A DNA stretch of 64,000 bases from Styela clava (taxonomy: Eukaryota; Chordata; Ascidiacea; Stolidobranchia; Styelidae), in assembly GCF_964204865.1 (NCBI RefSeq), contig NC_135252.1:24201383-24265382 (forward strand), in the 5' to 3' direction. Below, piece after piece: positions 23,551 through 42,000 of this stretch (the first letter of the stretch is position 1; each line of letters begins with the position of its first letter). The notes under the pieces are model-generated. The model made no database searches. It was not told the origin of the DNA and saw only the letters and a program-made list of their open reading frames with translations. The translations under genes were made by a program, and so were the position numbers.

Positions 23551-23655
23551 AGCAAAACAACGTCCAAATTATGTGTTCACTCACCTAAAATAATTGAATT
23601 AGTTTGCACACGCGCCCACACAAACACAGAGAAAATATAAAGTAAGAAGAACTCG

Positions 23656-23937
23656 ATGACTTACACATCGATAGTAAACAAACATAATAAAAAAAAAATA
23701 TGTATCATTTGTCTAAAAACTGAAGATTTCTACAGACAGAGTCTGAGAGACCTCTGTGAAGCTAGCAGCAAAACACGAAATTGTCTGAGAGTGGACAAAA
23801 GCAAAAGTCATGTTTACCAACTTTGTTCACGTGATCTATGGTGCCAGTGGCACTGGGATAATGCCATGACATTGTTAAAAGGTCGCCCAATTTCTGAGGT
23901 ATTCCCAACAATTAATTTGGTGAAAAATAAAAATTAG
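23656..23937 (+). CDS. unrecognised small cysteine-rich reading frame
   Basis: 93 codons from ATG to stop. The translation has KKKICIICLKTEDFYR near residue 12 and HVYQLCSRDLWCQWHWDN in the second half. The paired cysteines (CIIC, LC...C) could suggest a small metal-binding domain, but I do not recognise a family. It lies 240 bp upstream of the AK6 start on the same strand, in a repeat-rich stretch. It could be an unrecognised exon, a transposon remnant or chance. Confidence 0.2.
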   Translation: MTYTSIVNKHNKKKICIICLKTEDFYRQSLRDLCEASSKTRNCLRVDKSKSHVYQLCSRDLWCQWHWDNAMTLLKGRPISEVFPTINLVKNKN

Positions 23938-24180
23938 AACTTGAATAAATTCATTCCAATTTTCTGAAATGTAATCAATCGGAAATTCACATGCGACTCA
24001 ATGTCGTCATCTAGCGGTTTGTGTGGAAAAATTTTTGATCCACAAGGAGTCACTTTAGAGTTTCCATGTGGAGTCACATTTGTTTACAATTACATCAGAT
24101 CAACTCGTTCTGGTCAGTTTCTACGAGTTTCGTCATATTGGCGTCATTTCTGAATGTTTTGTGCTGGAAGTACATTCAAA

Positions 24181-30106
<5,926 letters not shown>

Positions 30107-30126
30107 TGTGGAGTGAACTGTAAAAT

Positions 30127-30132
30127 AATAAA
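30127..30132 (+). promoter_or_regulatory. candidate AK6 polyadenylation signal AATAAA
   Basis: A canonical AATAAA lies 21 bp after the AK6 stop codon in an AT-rich flank. Confidence 0.5.
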
Positions 30133-31073
30133 TGATACTTCAAGTTAATAAATGCTTTAGTTGGTGGAGGGAGTTATCAATGCAATCAGCCGTGACATCT
30201 GGGATTTCTGAATTTTACTTTTATTTTTTATTTCAAATTTTCTATTTTTGATGTTGCATTTTTGAGCTGAAATCGGAGTGTGTGTTTTTTTTCTTCTCTT
30301 TTTTGCCCCAAAATGTGATGGGGGTCGTTCAAGCTGCAAAATAAATTCAAAATTTTGTTCACTGTTAAGAATTTTAATGGGTTGGGTGAGGGGTTTCAGT
30401 TCTCCCCTCTTTGTTAGGATAGGATTTACATATTTATCTCGGGAAGAGGAAAGCCGATAAGACAGCTAAACCATGTGACGAATCATGGCCTCTCGTCTTG
30501 TTACCAGTCCATGTCGGGTATGGGATTAGTCAGTCAGGTATACGTTTTCACAGTGCGCCGCACCGCCAAACCATACTTTGTAAGCTTGCTTCTACAGTAA
30601 TACTGTCGGGGTTAAAAATTTAAAGCTGAAAAAAATTGGGAAAGACAATGCTAAACCAGAGATATCTAAGAGATCGGCCATCTACAAAAACAACTTTCGC
30701 TTTAAAAAGTTCTGGCCAGCTCAGGAAAATCCATTTTCTCAAAATTACTTCTCGCCAACGTCTAAAATCAGTTCTCGCAAATCTTTATTCTCGAAAAAGT
30801 ACATTCGCGCAAAAGTTTATTCTCGAAAACCTACATTTTCGCAGAAGCATTTTGCCCGAATGTCACGAACTCGCTAACAGAGCGTCTCGTTGCATTCGCA
30901 CAAAAGTTCTGTATTGCAAATTTTATTCCCGCAAAATTCCATCCTTTTAAAAAGTTTTCGCACAAATTGCACCAGAAAGGCTTATTCAGAATTTCACAGT
31001 TCTGCACCAGCGATTTCATGTGTAAACATTTAATTCTCGCAACATTTATCTCAGATTTTGGATTTTTTTTTAG
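30133..31073. other. AK6-DCAKD intergenic region
   Basis: A minus-strand SINE 3' part lies at about 30418-30560 (GATTTACATATTTATCTCGG, CGATAAGACAGC). About 30740-30950 is a degenerate run of recurring TTCTCGCAAA / TTCTCGAAAA-type motifs. It ends in a T-rich tract and TTTTTTTTAG at 31064-31073, just before the DCAKD start. Confidence 0.5.
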
Positions 31074-31091
31074 AATTTATACATTTTTGAG

Positions 31092-33287
31092 ATGATTTTA
31101 GTTGGTTTAACTGGCGGAATAGCGTCTGGAAAGTCCACCGTTTCTTCTATTTTAAAAAATGACTTTAACTGCCCCGTTATAGACGCAGATTTAATCGCGA
31201 GGCAAGTTGTTGAGCCGGGGGCCAAGGCGCACAAAAAAATAGTTGAAACGTTCGGAAATGGAATTCTTTTAGCGGACGGGACGTTAGATAGAGGCAAACT
31301 TGGTGAAATTATATTTCAAGATGAAGCAAAAAGAAGAAAGTTGAACGCAATAACGCATCCGGAAATTGGAAAAGTAAGTACCGGTACACACTAACCATCC
31401 GGAATTCTCCATTTTTAATTCTGTAATTTGCGTGTATTAGGTATGAAGTTTTAAAAATAAACTGGACCCTCTGAAGTATGCGCACCAAGATGGCGCACAA
31501 CCTGAACTCAGGTTGTGTACCAGGTTAGGGTTCAGGTTGTGCGACATCTTGGTGCGCATACTTTAGGAGTACCAATAGACTATCTATCCATCCATACCTT
31601 GTACGGTATCATTTGCAGCGATTCTGGAAATTGAAAATTATAGTCCATGTCTGAATGTAGCAATGCTGTCTGGTGTATATGATTCCACATATCATCTCCG
31701 AACAAGGCAGACTGGGCAAACTTTTTATATTGGAGGACTAGTTTATTAGTGATAATTACAGAATTCAAGACAAATAGTCTTTTAAATGTTGTTGTTTTAC
31801 ACCATTTAAAATGGTTGAATTAAGAATAAGTTTTTTTCAACAGTAGGCCTATGACTTATCTTCGACGATTGACACAGCATCACACTAACTAATTTAGATG
31901 TTTTAGTTAAAAACTAGCTCAAGGAATTTGCTGAGACTGATTAAATTTAGTTTTGGCATGAAGCTTATTGTGTTCTGCATTTGCTTATGTAAGACTGTAA
32001 ATATTGCTCATAAAATGTAACTTTTTATGGGGTCTTACTACTTACTGAATACAGCGCGAAACACCGCAAAAGAGCGCAAAACAGAGAAAAACAGCGCGAA
32101 ACAGAAGGAAACCAGTGCAAAACAGGAGACGCAGTCATTACCACCTCCTGCCACGAAAGAACCACGGCGCCTCTCGCCATGGTTTTATGGCGCTATTTCC
32201 GGTATATTTACAAGGTTAGGTACCGGATTATAGGTAATCATGCGAAATTTTATCTACCTCTTTGGTGCTCCAGAAGTAGCCTCCAGAAGAATTGTGCAGC
32301 AATATGTCGCATAACCTGAATCCGCTACACACACACACACTATTTTCAGGTTGTGCGCCATCTTGGTGCACATACTTCTGGAGGTCCCTTTTTTACCTAA
32401 CCCTAACCCTGAAGCCAACTCTATCCATATGGAAAATGTTCTAAATTATGGTACCCAAAATGTGTCACCAGCAGGGGCAGACCTGTCATTACAGCATTAC
32501 TGGCTACATACGTTGGTTTGTGTTTTTAATTTGCTGCCGTGGTACTCCCAAACTCAAAACAAGGTGCCCCGAACTCATTGCAAAATTTTTTCTCTGCTTG
32601 ACACTGTTTCCCTCTGTTTTGCGCTCTTTCGCGCTGTTTCCCCACTGTTTTGCGCACTTTGCGGTGTTTCGCGCTGTATTCAGTAAGTAGTAAGACCGTT
32701 TTTTATGTCATACTAACATGGCCCGCCAGTTTGGATTGTCAAAATTTTCGACCCCTGGTCAAAAAACCTTGCCCACCACTGCCATAGAAGCATGCTTGTG
32801 ATTAGGTCCTGCATAATACATAACAGCAACACTACCAGCCGCTTCCAAATTAGATTATTCTGCTCAGTCACGCTTGATTTTTTTTTAGGTAATTCTGATC
32901 TCTATACTGAAGTATCTCATTCGTGGTCATCGTTTTGTCATTCTCGACGTTCCTCTACTTTTTGAGTCAAAAACATGGATAAATTTAACAACTTTTAATG
33001 TCGTTGTGTATTGCGACTTTGGAGCTCAACTCTCGCGCTTAATGAACCGTAACAGTTTGTCAGAAAGTGAGGCGAAACAACGTATCGACAGTCAAATGTC
33101 GCTTGAAGAAAAGCAAAAGCTTGCATCGATTGTAATCAACAATAATGGATCGCTAGATGAAATGTACAAACAAGTTGAAGAACTTCACAAATTGCTGCAA
33201 AGCTCGAAACGATATTTGATTTTAAGAATTTCAATATTATTGTTTATTTTGTGCTTGATTTATCTTTTTCTTATGTTGATAGGGTAA
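31092..33287 (+). CDS. DCAKD: DCAKD, dephospho-CoA kinase domain-containing protein (2 exons, complete)
   Basis: Exons 31092-31373 and 32889-33287 join in phase 0 to 226 aa (human 231). The family is homologous to CoaE, which phosphorylates dephospho-CoA to CoA using ATP; animal DCAKD is a membrane-anchored relative whose activity is less established. Visible features are the P-loop [12 protein letters not shown] at residues 5-16, [15 protein letters not shown], the LNAITHPEI motif, [19 protein letters not shown] and [16 protein letters not shown] (LID-like). A C-terminal hydrophobic segment (about residues 203-225, [20 protein letters not shown]) is typical of DCAKD and absent from bacterial CoaE. 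A pyrimidine-rich AG lies 18 bp upstream of the ATG. The intron carries two foldback MITEs and a larger foldback. Confidence 0.96.
31465..31577. mobile_element. short foldback MITE, DCAKD intron
   Basis: GACCCTCTGAAGTATGCGCA and TGCGCATACTTTAGGAGTACC form inverted termini, with inner CAAGATGGCGCACAACC / GGTTGTGCGACATCTTG arms and the ACCAGGTTAGGGTT core. Confidence 0.82.
31910..32790. mobile_element. hAT-like remnant interrupted by a foldback element
   Basis: The flanks (AAAACTAGCTCAAGG, TAAATATTGCTCATAAAATG; then ATGTCATACTAACATGGCCC, TTGCCCACCACTG) belong to the same family as 2290 and 59427. Between about 32031 and 32699 sits a foldback whose ends GGTCTTACTACTTACTGAAT / ATTCAGTAAGTAGTAAGACC and inner CAGCGCGAAACACCGCAAA / TTTGCGGTGTTTCGCGCTG are inverted over about 40 bp. 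TTTTTATG borders both sides, approximately an 8 bp duplication. A short MITE (32265-32390) is nested in its centre. Confidence 0.75.
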
Positions 33288-33534
33288 TAATTCAATGCAA
33301 TTAAGTCCACGTTCAAATCCCATCCTATTTTAGGCAGAAAATTTTTTTGGTGGTTTTAACCTAATGTAAGAAAGCATTGCTGGTTTCCCCGTCAGTATAC
33401 GATGGTTACAATTTACTTCACAATCAAAGGTCATGCAATTGGAATGAATGATTACATAATATATGGCCTGCTAATCAAATGAGAGTCTGTGCTTTGCTGT
33501 GCAATTAAGCTGTCTCATCAGCAGTCCTATCAAC

Positions 33535-35178
33535 CAGGGTTGTCCAAAACGAATCGAATATTCGAATGTATTCGAATATCAAAGTATTCGAATACCTTTT
33601 CGGCTGATTTTCGAATAATTCCGAATAGTAGTCACTTTTCGCCGTAAACGTGGTGTTTCGTTTTACGGGAATCTTCAAAGGACTTTTTACGCTGTCTCAC
33701 GTATTGTAATGACGATGAAATACAATCGGCACTTTGTTTGTTTATATTCTGTGCGACCGTACGTCGCATATTGTTGCGACACATTTGCACATTTGAGGAA
33801 GTATGTTAATTTTATTTCCATGTGGCCTGCTTATTATTATATCAATCATGATATTTAATCGCAGGTCGGTTATCGTTACTTTAAAAAGAAACACGGCCAC
33901 CGAGATAAAGTGATTTGCGACCCTTTCGTTTTGCCGATTCAGCAGAACACGACAGGGACAGGAAAACACAGCTGCGAAATAACCCGTGCACGTACAGTGT
34001 AGTACTTATCACATTCCAAAATTATTTCAACATTCGGGTTAATAGGTTGTCCAAAATGATTGCCGCTTTACAACTTAAATTTACCGCTCAATTGTTAAAA
34101 ATAGTTAATTCTGTGGGTATGATTCTACCAAACTAACATGATCTGGTTCTAAACATATAAAATTATTAGCGCGTATCAGCATAACTGAACAACAGGGACA
34201 CAATTTTTCTACCCGTATTATTGGAGGCCTATATGAAAACCCCCTTTTTGAGTGCTAAAAATAGACATCGTCCTATTTGCCATGTGGACCTATTAGCCGG
34301 GAAATACGGTATTTATAGCCGGCAAATAATTTCTGGCAAATAATTCTGATAACGATAGTTAAAAGTATCGATCCTTTACCAGGATGATTTTTTGTTGCGC
34401 AAAATAATCCAATCCATGACTAGTACCAGCATTTAAAATGTCATGCCGTATTAATTTAATTTTGTTCAACGTAACTCATGGTTGTATCGACAATCTGTAG
34501 ACATAAATTGTGTGGCAAACTCGCGATTAATATTAATTTTTGATTCCTATTTTCGTATCTACAAAATACAACGGCGATCTGTGGACTTAGAATGTGTGGT
34601 AAACTACCCGATTATAAATAGTTTTTGATTCCTATCTTCATATTTATAAAATAATAAAAGTATTATTACTCAAACAATCAAACATACAACGGCGATCTGC
34701 GGACTTAAAATGTGTGGTAAAGTTCCCGAATATAATTAATTTTCGATTCGTATTTTTGTACTCACGAAAAAATTGTCACGAGTGGAGAAATAACTCATAC
34801 TTTATCCCGCTTTTTGGCAAATAATTTGAACAATGGTTGGTATTTAAAAGTATGGGCGTTTTACTAGGATGATTTTGTGTTGCTCAAATATTCAAATCCA
34901 TCATCGATACCACTATTGCCGTATTAATTTAATTCTGTTAACATGACTCATGGTATTATACTGCAATAATCTGCAAATATGAAATGCCTGGTAATATAGC
35001 TAGGTTGTAACTTGTAGATAGCAGTTATTTCATTGCTTATTGTAGGGAAATTCCTACATACATTTAGATAAGCTTCAATTGGTGGATTTTATTTTCGAAG
35101 TATTCGAAATTTCATATTCGAAAAAAATAATTTCGAATGTATTCGAAATAGTGAACTATTCGATATTGGCCATCCCTG
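33535..35178. mobile_element. hAT-like element with exact 8 bp TSD (CTATCAAC)
   Basis: The left end CAGGGTTGTCCAAAACGAAT and right end TATTGGCCATCCCTG are inverted repeats, with subterminal ATTCGAATA-type palindromes. CTATCAAC occurs at 33527-33534 and 35179-35186. The element is about 1.64 kb. No transposase frame is seen; the interior has three related segments sharing ACGGCGATCTG(C/T)GGACTTA or similar. It lies between DCAKD and NUB1. Confidence 0.9.
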
Positions 35179-35192
35179 CTATCAACCTATTC

Positions 35193-35708
35193 CAGGGGTG
35201 GGCACAATTTTTTAGTATAACAGCCGCATGCTGCAAGTCAGAACTTTAAAAGAGCCGCAGAATTTGTTAATTTATTAATATTATTGAAATACCATGAACA
35301 GAAAAGAAATTCACACAAGAGTCTAATAACAATAAATAGATAAACAAGGCAACTCTGACAACTCGGTTTTCATCTTCGTACTTTCGTTTTTTTAATTTTG
35401 GACACATCGCACAGTAACTTATTAGACAAACTAACCGCAATCAAGCTGCAATGCCGCCGACGCATCAATAAACATTGACCGTTGTGACGAAAGATTTGCT
35501 GACTCGACTGACTTAAATTCAACGCTACAGTGATTTTCATACTAAAACATAGTTTGTCCTAATTATTGACGAAAACTTCTTTACAACTTTTAAAAAATTA
35601 AAAGAGTTTACATTAAAGTTTTTCTCTTAGTTAAAATTTGGATAATAATTTATGTTAGCGAGAAGAGCCGCACAAAAAGTCTGGCGAGCCGCGGTGTGCC
35701 CACCCCTG
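35193..35708. mobile_element. second hAT-like MITE, exact 8 bp TSD (ACCTATTC), adjacent to the first
   Basis: Termini CAGGGGTGGGCACAATTT and GCGGTGTGCCCACCCCTG are inverted repeats. ACCTATTC flanks at 35185-35192 and 35709-35716. Its left TSD overlaps the right TSD of the preceding element, so it inserted at the edge of that element. Confidence 0.92.
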
Positions 35709-35744
35709 ACCTATTCTATCAACTCTATACCTTTGATTGGTTGA

Positions 35745-35910
35745 AATCATAGCATCTGAAACAACTAATTAACCAACTAATCCTGGACCAAACATGGACT
35801 GGTTACCATAAGGGCGGCTGGGGTTCGTCATATGATTGAACTTTACGAAGCCTTATCGCCTTCCCTCTACTCCGGGATAATTATGTACTGTAAATCCCAT
35901 CATTCTCACA
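35745..35910 (+). mobile_element. tRNA-derived SINE, 3' body only
   Basis: Shows CATCTGAAACAACTAATTAA, ACATGGACTGGTTACC, GTTCGTCATATGATTG and CCCTCTACTCCGGGATAATT in family order. It lies upstream of NUB1. Confidence 0.7.
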
Positions 35911-36066
35911 AATTATTATAAAAATCCAATGCTACTCTAAAAATTCAGCATATTTCCTTTTTTTAATTCGCAAATTTTAATTTCTTAGAACAGAATTTCT
36001 AGAATAAATATAATTTTGAATCCCGATTGGTGTCAAATCTCACAACTTTTCTATTATGAATCACAA

Positions 36067-39000
36067 ATGGCTTCAGAAACTCAAGCAGCTACTAACAAAG
36101 TGAAAAACCATTTGCGTGTGAAGAGTGTTAAACTATGGCTTCCTCCTTACACAAAAGAAAATGGAGAGATTGAAGCAGATGCCATAAATACACTGGCTTT
36201 GGAATTTAGTAAGAAAATTAAAGTAAGTTTATTCATTTAGTGAGTTATTAAGCATATTGCTCTGAACTAGTCACTGTACAAGAAAATCACAGACATGAGA
36301 TTCAAATCCACATTTCTTTTTAGCCTTATCAATTTATTAAATAAAACTTTTGGGATCTTTTGTACAAAACCTCTTCGAACGCTCGAAAATGGGAAAATAA
36401 ATACCGGTAAATGTTTATTTAGGATTGCAAATTGCACTGAAAATTTCTTATTTTGAGTGTAGTGGGAGTGTTTTCTCAAATCTAGTGGCGAGGGCTTTAT
36501 ACAAAAGAACTAACTTTTGAATGTCAAACTTTTACGTGCATGGGAGAATAAACAAGACCCTACACAAACAGTCATTTAATTTACATACTCTGCCGTATTC
36601 TATTCAATGACAATCATAATACTCCTGACAAGGTGGCTTGTGATGCTTGCTTGCTATTTCATCAATGATTATACTATCTGAGGTCGAATGTTAGGGGGGG
36701 GGGGATTATAATTATGTGACAGGATTAATAAACTCTTGTTAGTGTAGGTAGGGTTCTTTACGTTAGTTACTTACGGTTCCCTCCACTATTCAAGTCTATG
36801 CGTATGCATCTTAAATAAATACGGGATCACGAGAGGCCATTTTGTTCATTTAAGATCGAGCAGTCTCATAAGCATTCCTTTTTCCCCGGAAATCCCAATT
36901 ATATATTTTTTTCAAAATTTGTATAAGTATAAGTTTATTTTGACTCCATAATCAGCAATAGACGATAAAATAATTGATAAAACAAAATAAATAAAACTGA
37001 TTACAGAATCAGCAAAGCAAATGAAACCTCAAGTAAGGTTTGAAGCGTACAGATTTTAGATGCAAAGGTATTGATAAAAGAAGTACCTAGTATGTGTGCG
37101 CTTACCCAATTTGTAGTCTGAAACTATAACAATTCAACTTTAAATAAGAATACCGACTCGAACCTAATTTCTTTTGCATCATCCATTTTCAGATTCCAGA
37201 AAATATTGTCGTCATATGCTTGAATGAACTCTGGCACCACACAGTAGAAAGATTGCGTCAAAATGAGAATTATAAAACGAATAAAATTGCGACATTGAAA
37301 CTCAAGCGATCATCAACCGAAAAAGTGGAGTTCGAAATTGTTGAAACAAATTTAAACGTCTCTGGGGAGGAACTGAAAAAATTAGTCACAGAAAAATTAA
37401 AGTATGATTGTAGTTACTTGAAATTTAAGTACTCATGTAGTATATGTACCAGATTAGGGTTAGGCCGTAATTTCAGGTACAAATACTACGTGAGTCACTT
37501 GGCTAGTCGTGATAAAACTGAAATAAGGAAAATTGGAATAAAATTATGTCCTAACCCTAACCAGGTGTACATACTACGTTCCGGTGTCCGCCATCCTGGT
37601 GCACATACTACGGAGCGCCGGAATTTATTACTTCAATTAAATTCATGCTCACTCACACTCAAAAACGTGCTCATGCTCACACATTGATACACTCAAAAAC
37701 GAACGGATTTTCAGTGACATTACGGACAGTCATTGAAAGAGTTACTGAAACTATATAATATAGATTATAGAAGCTTTATGTGCCAGTAAATATATTGCAT
37801 TCTCCACATAATAGGGAAATCCCATGAGGAAAAATGATGTAAAATTAATTATAAAGTTAAGAATAACATATCATATTAAACCTCATTAAAGGTTTTGTTC
37901 GCCCTCCTCTTTCTGTTTTCAGTTTTAATTATTTATCTGTTTTTATCAAATGTTTATTTATCGTCGGTTGTACTGATTATGGAGTCGAAATAGATAGATA
38001 GTTTATTTTGGAAACTCCACAATCTGACAATACAAACAAATAAAAAATGGAGAATTCTGGAGAGCGAGCAAAACCTTTAAAAAAAGTTTTAAAAAAGGTG
38101 AATATCATGTGCCCACTCACCAACACGCATTCACAAAAAAAAAAATCTTGTTAGACAAGGCTTGGGCAAGAAATAAACACACAAAAAATATGTGAATGTA
38201 ATACACTTAAACCTATTCCTTTCTGTATACTAGGCTTTCAGAAGATGTCAAACTCATTTGTGGAGGTCGCGTGATTCAGAAAGATTCCTCACTTGAATCA
38301 CAACATGTAAAGCATAACAGTGTTATACTGTGTCTTGTAATCGCCCAATCAGCTCGCAAAGAGTCATCAGAGGTCGAACAAGCATTGAAAGCAGTCAAGC
38401 GTGCAAGAAAAGGGGCGGAGTTATTGGCGGAGATGGGTGCAGAATCAAGCGATATGTCAGGGTGGGGCGTATTTACATGACAGTTTTATCCAAGCTGTTC
38501 ACTATAAGCCAGTGGTTTTCAAACATTTCAAGCCGCACCCTCTTTTTGGGATTTGTCAAGTCTCGCGCCCCACCTCATAAATAACTAGAGCTAAAAATAA
38601 GCTACAAATAACAGTTAGGCCGAGTGAGGCAAAAAATATATTGTCTATTAATTATCAAATATGTTTCAAATTGAACAATTCAACTCAATATTTTTAAGGA
38701 AACAACTAAAGGCGAGTGTATTTAATTATTGAAGGTTTTTGTGCATGTTTTTAAAATCTGAAGTTATTATTCCTTTCCTTTCAGGGCTTATGATGTTCAA
38801 ATAGCAGATCAGAAAGGGCAAGCGTTAGATTTACCAGAAGAAGAAAAACGATCGCTCACAATAGCTCTCGGACTACATGAAAAAGGTCGTGCAATATTAC
38901 AGCGTAAAAACTATGAACTCGCTTTATTACTTCTGCTAGAGGCTGATAAAGAGTTCCGAGAATGTCGTGCGGAAATTTTAACGATGGTCGATAACTATGC

Positions 39001-42000
39001 AGTGCTCTGTTTGGACATCGTGTGGTGTTATGTTTGCACAAAAAATATATCCGCACTTCCCGACGCGAAATTAAGACTTAAAGAATGTGAAAGCGCTTTT
39101 AATAAAAGTTATGGAGACTCATTACAAAGACTGCTTGCAGTGAAGGTACGTTTAGTTGTTAATTGTAATATTATTCTTCATTTCGTGGGTATGCAACTAT
39201 GCATAATACTAGAACCCAGGTCACTCGGTCGGAACATATTCAAAAGAAAACATAACTTTCGTGAAAAACGTCCTAGATATACTCATACACGAACAGTTCA
39301 AGTGTTTGTTGAATACATTTTCACAGAAGTACTTGAGAAAAATATGGGTTTTGTTTTTTGTAATGTATGTTATTATGTAATGTATGTTGTATGTTTAGTT
39401 ATGCCAATTCTATAGTTGGACATGATGCATGAATATCTCCCAATCCTATTGGCGGTCATACTCTTTGTAAATAGCTGCAAAAAGCATGATATTTTCAAAA
39501 CATTATATCTTCTATGTTTTCAGGGTTCTTCCGGAAATGAAATTGCACTTTTTGTTCGCTTGTATTTACTCCAAGGAGTAGTTTTTTATCACGAAGGACA
39601 ATACAAGGAGTCGAATAGATTATTAGACAAAGCTCAAGGGTTCGTATGAGTTTTAAGTGAAATTACTAAAAGTAGTGTCACACTTGAACTTAAAAGTAAA
39701 GGAGACATGCCTCTTAGCTCAATTATGGCTGGTCATTGACACTATTGTTATCAACCTTTTCTTTTATCCTGCAATAAATGTGAAAGTCATATACCATGCA
39801 TCTAACAAACGTGACCCAAAGGTTAACTGTTAAAGGCTATCCGCCACAAAAATGGTGGTTTGTGTAGGTGACAATATTCCTATACTTGTTGTAGACTGGT
39901 AACTGAGATAAATATATGTAATTTCGTCCCAATCTTATTATAATCATAGCTTTTTAACACATTATCAACTTTCCTCTCTCTTCCACAGGTATGCAAAGAT
40001 GGTTGTCACTGATCAAGATAAAGTAACGGAGTTGATGACAATGGGATTGGCCGAGAGGGAGGCAAGGAGAGCATTGAGGTTAATGTCATTATTGGAGTGT
40101 ATTTTTCTTCAAAGAGTTTTGCGAAAAATGCATTACATCACAGCTGTAAAATAAGAAAAGATGCTTTCAAATTTATTACTTGAAGGGTCCAGATTCGGAT
40201 TGGGGTCCGCCGGCCTACACGATTCGATTTAAATTTTTGACCTTGCCTCTGTTTTCAATACTCAGGGCGAACATGATGGATGTAAAACTGGCAACCCAGT
40301 GGGCTTTCAAACAACGAGAAGAACATAAAGAAATAAAGAAACAAGAGAAAGAGAAGAAAAGGAAAAAGGCATTGCAAAAGTATGAGAAGTTATATATGTT
40401 TTCTCCGAGCATGGCTCTAGGCCGCTTTTCAGGCCGTATACCCTTATTTGTTGGATTTGTCCGCAACGGTCAACCAAAAAGATGCAATGACTTTTTGATT
40501 GAAATCAATCTCTAAGGAGATCAAGCTCTTTTTTTGGTGCTCCTGAAGTATGCGCACCAAGATGTCTCATAACCTGAACCCTAACCTGGTACACAACCTG
40601 AGTTCAGGTAGCGTGTCATCTTGGTGCGCATACTTCAGGAGGTCCCTTTTTTCATCGTTATGGACCTCTGTGCAGTCATCTTGAACCCATCTTGAAATCT
40701 GCTCTAGGCTACCATTCTTGTTGCATGAAATATAAAACTTCGCTATGAACAAGATCCTGATTTTTCATTTAAGTAATATGTTTTTAGGGACACTTATTCC
40801 TCCCGCCTTACCCTTTGCTCGAGGCTTTGTACAAGCATTCACTAATAGCTAATGTTATGTAAAAAGCTCATCTTTTTGGAATCTGTTAGTCCGGCATTGC
40901 CTACGATTTATTACATCTTGGGTGAGGTAATGGGCTTGGTATCTGAAACTGAGATTTCAACCTGCCATGTTATCATAGAGAGAGAGAGAGAGAGTTTATT
41001 TCATTTTGTCAAACCAAGAAAACAATATATACATACATACATATGTGCATAACAAAATTGAAAAAATGTTTTCGGTACATGACTGGGAGGCAACGATACG
41101 ACCTTTGGAGGTCATCAGAGTCAGTTGCCACCCAATTCAATAAGCATAAAAAATAAATAACAGGTTTGGTGTCAATCTATTAATACCTCTCATGTTTGTT
41201 TACTATATACAATATTTACATAATATTTATTGATATTTATCATAGTCAAGTCTAGTGCATTCACCACTTTGTCACCAAATGCAATGTATTTCATATTGCA
41301 GAATAACATAGTTTTTGCCATTCCCTGCTGCTTTCCAAAATTAACGATATTCTTAATTTTTATTTCAGAAAATTTGGGACGTGTGCCAACGAAGACCCAA
41401 TTAATATTGACACTTATGAGCAACTTGTGTCACAGATGGGGTTCGAACCCACGTTAGTTGTTGAAGCACTGAAGCATGCTAACAATGATGTGGGTGGGGC
41501 TATAGAAATGATTGACAGTAATCCTGACCAATTACGTGAAGCTGTTCGAATGAATGCAGAAGAAAATATGAAAAAGAATAAAAAGAGTGCGCTTCAACAG
41601 GTTTGTTTTCAGGATAGTTTTTACAGTTCATCCTGAGAAAGGCTTGGCGGTGTGACGCAACGAGCTAATCATTAGGAATACGCTTGCCACCGCACCTCTG
41701 ATTTCCCTGCTTAGGCTTGCCGGTTCGAATCCCACACGGAATATTTATGTGCAAGAGTATTGCTGGACTCTTCGCCGCGGTTCACGTAACCGCTTGTCGG
41801 TTACGGCTTCCTCCACCATAAAATCCCATGCATCTGAAAACAAATAATAACTGGCTAACTAATACCACACACAATGACACAACATGGACTGCTAACCGGA
41901 CGTGATGTCGTGGTTTGTCATATGATTAAGCCATCTTATTAGATTTCCTCTTCCTTGGGATAGATATGTAAATCCCATCCTAAGCCGATACGAGACATTA

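Noticed and set aside
37400-37687. 155-codon frame extending NUB1 exon 2
   Set aside because: The part beyond 37401 reads through a GT donor into a MITE; the phase to exon 3 fits the splice at 37401.
41436-41460. tRNA B-box-like GGGGTTCGAACCCACG in NUB1
   Set aside because: It lies inside NUB1 exon 8 coding for a UBA domain (QMGFEPTLVV). No tRNA fold or A box is nearby, so the match is coincidental.
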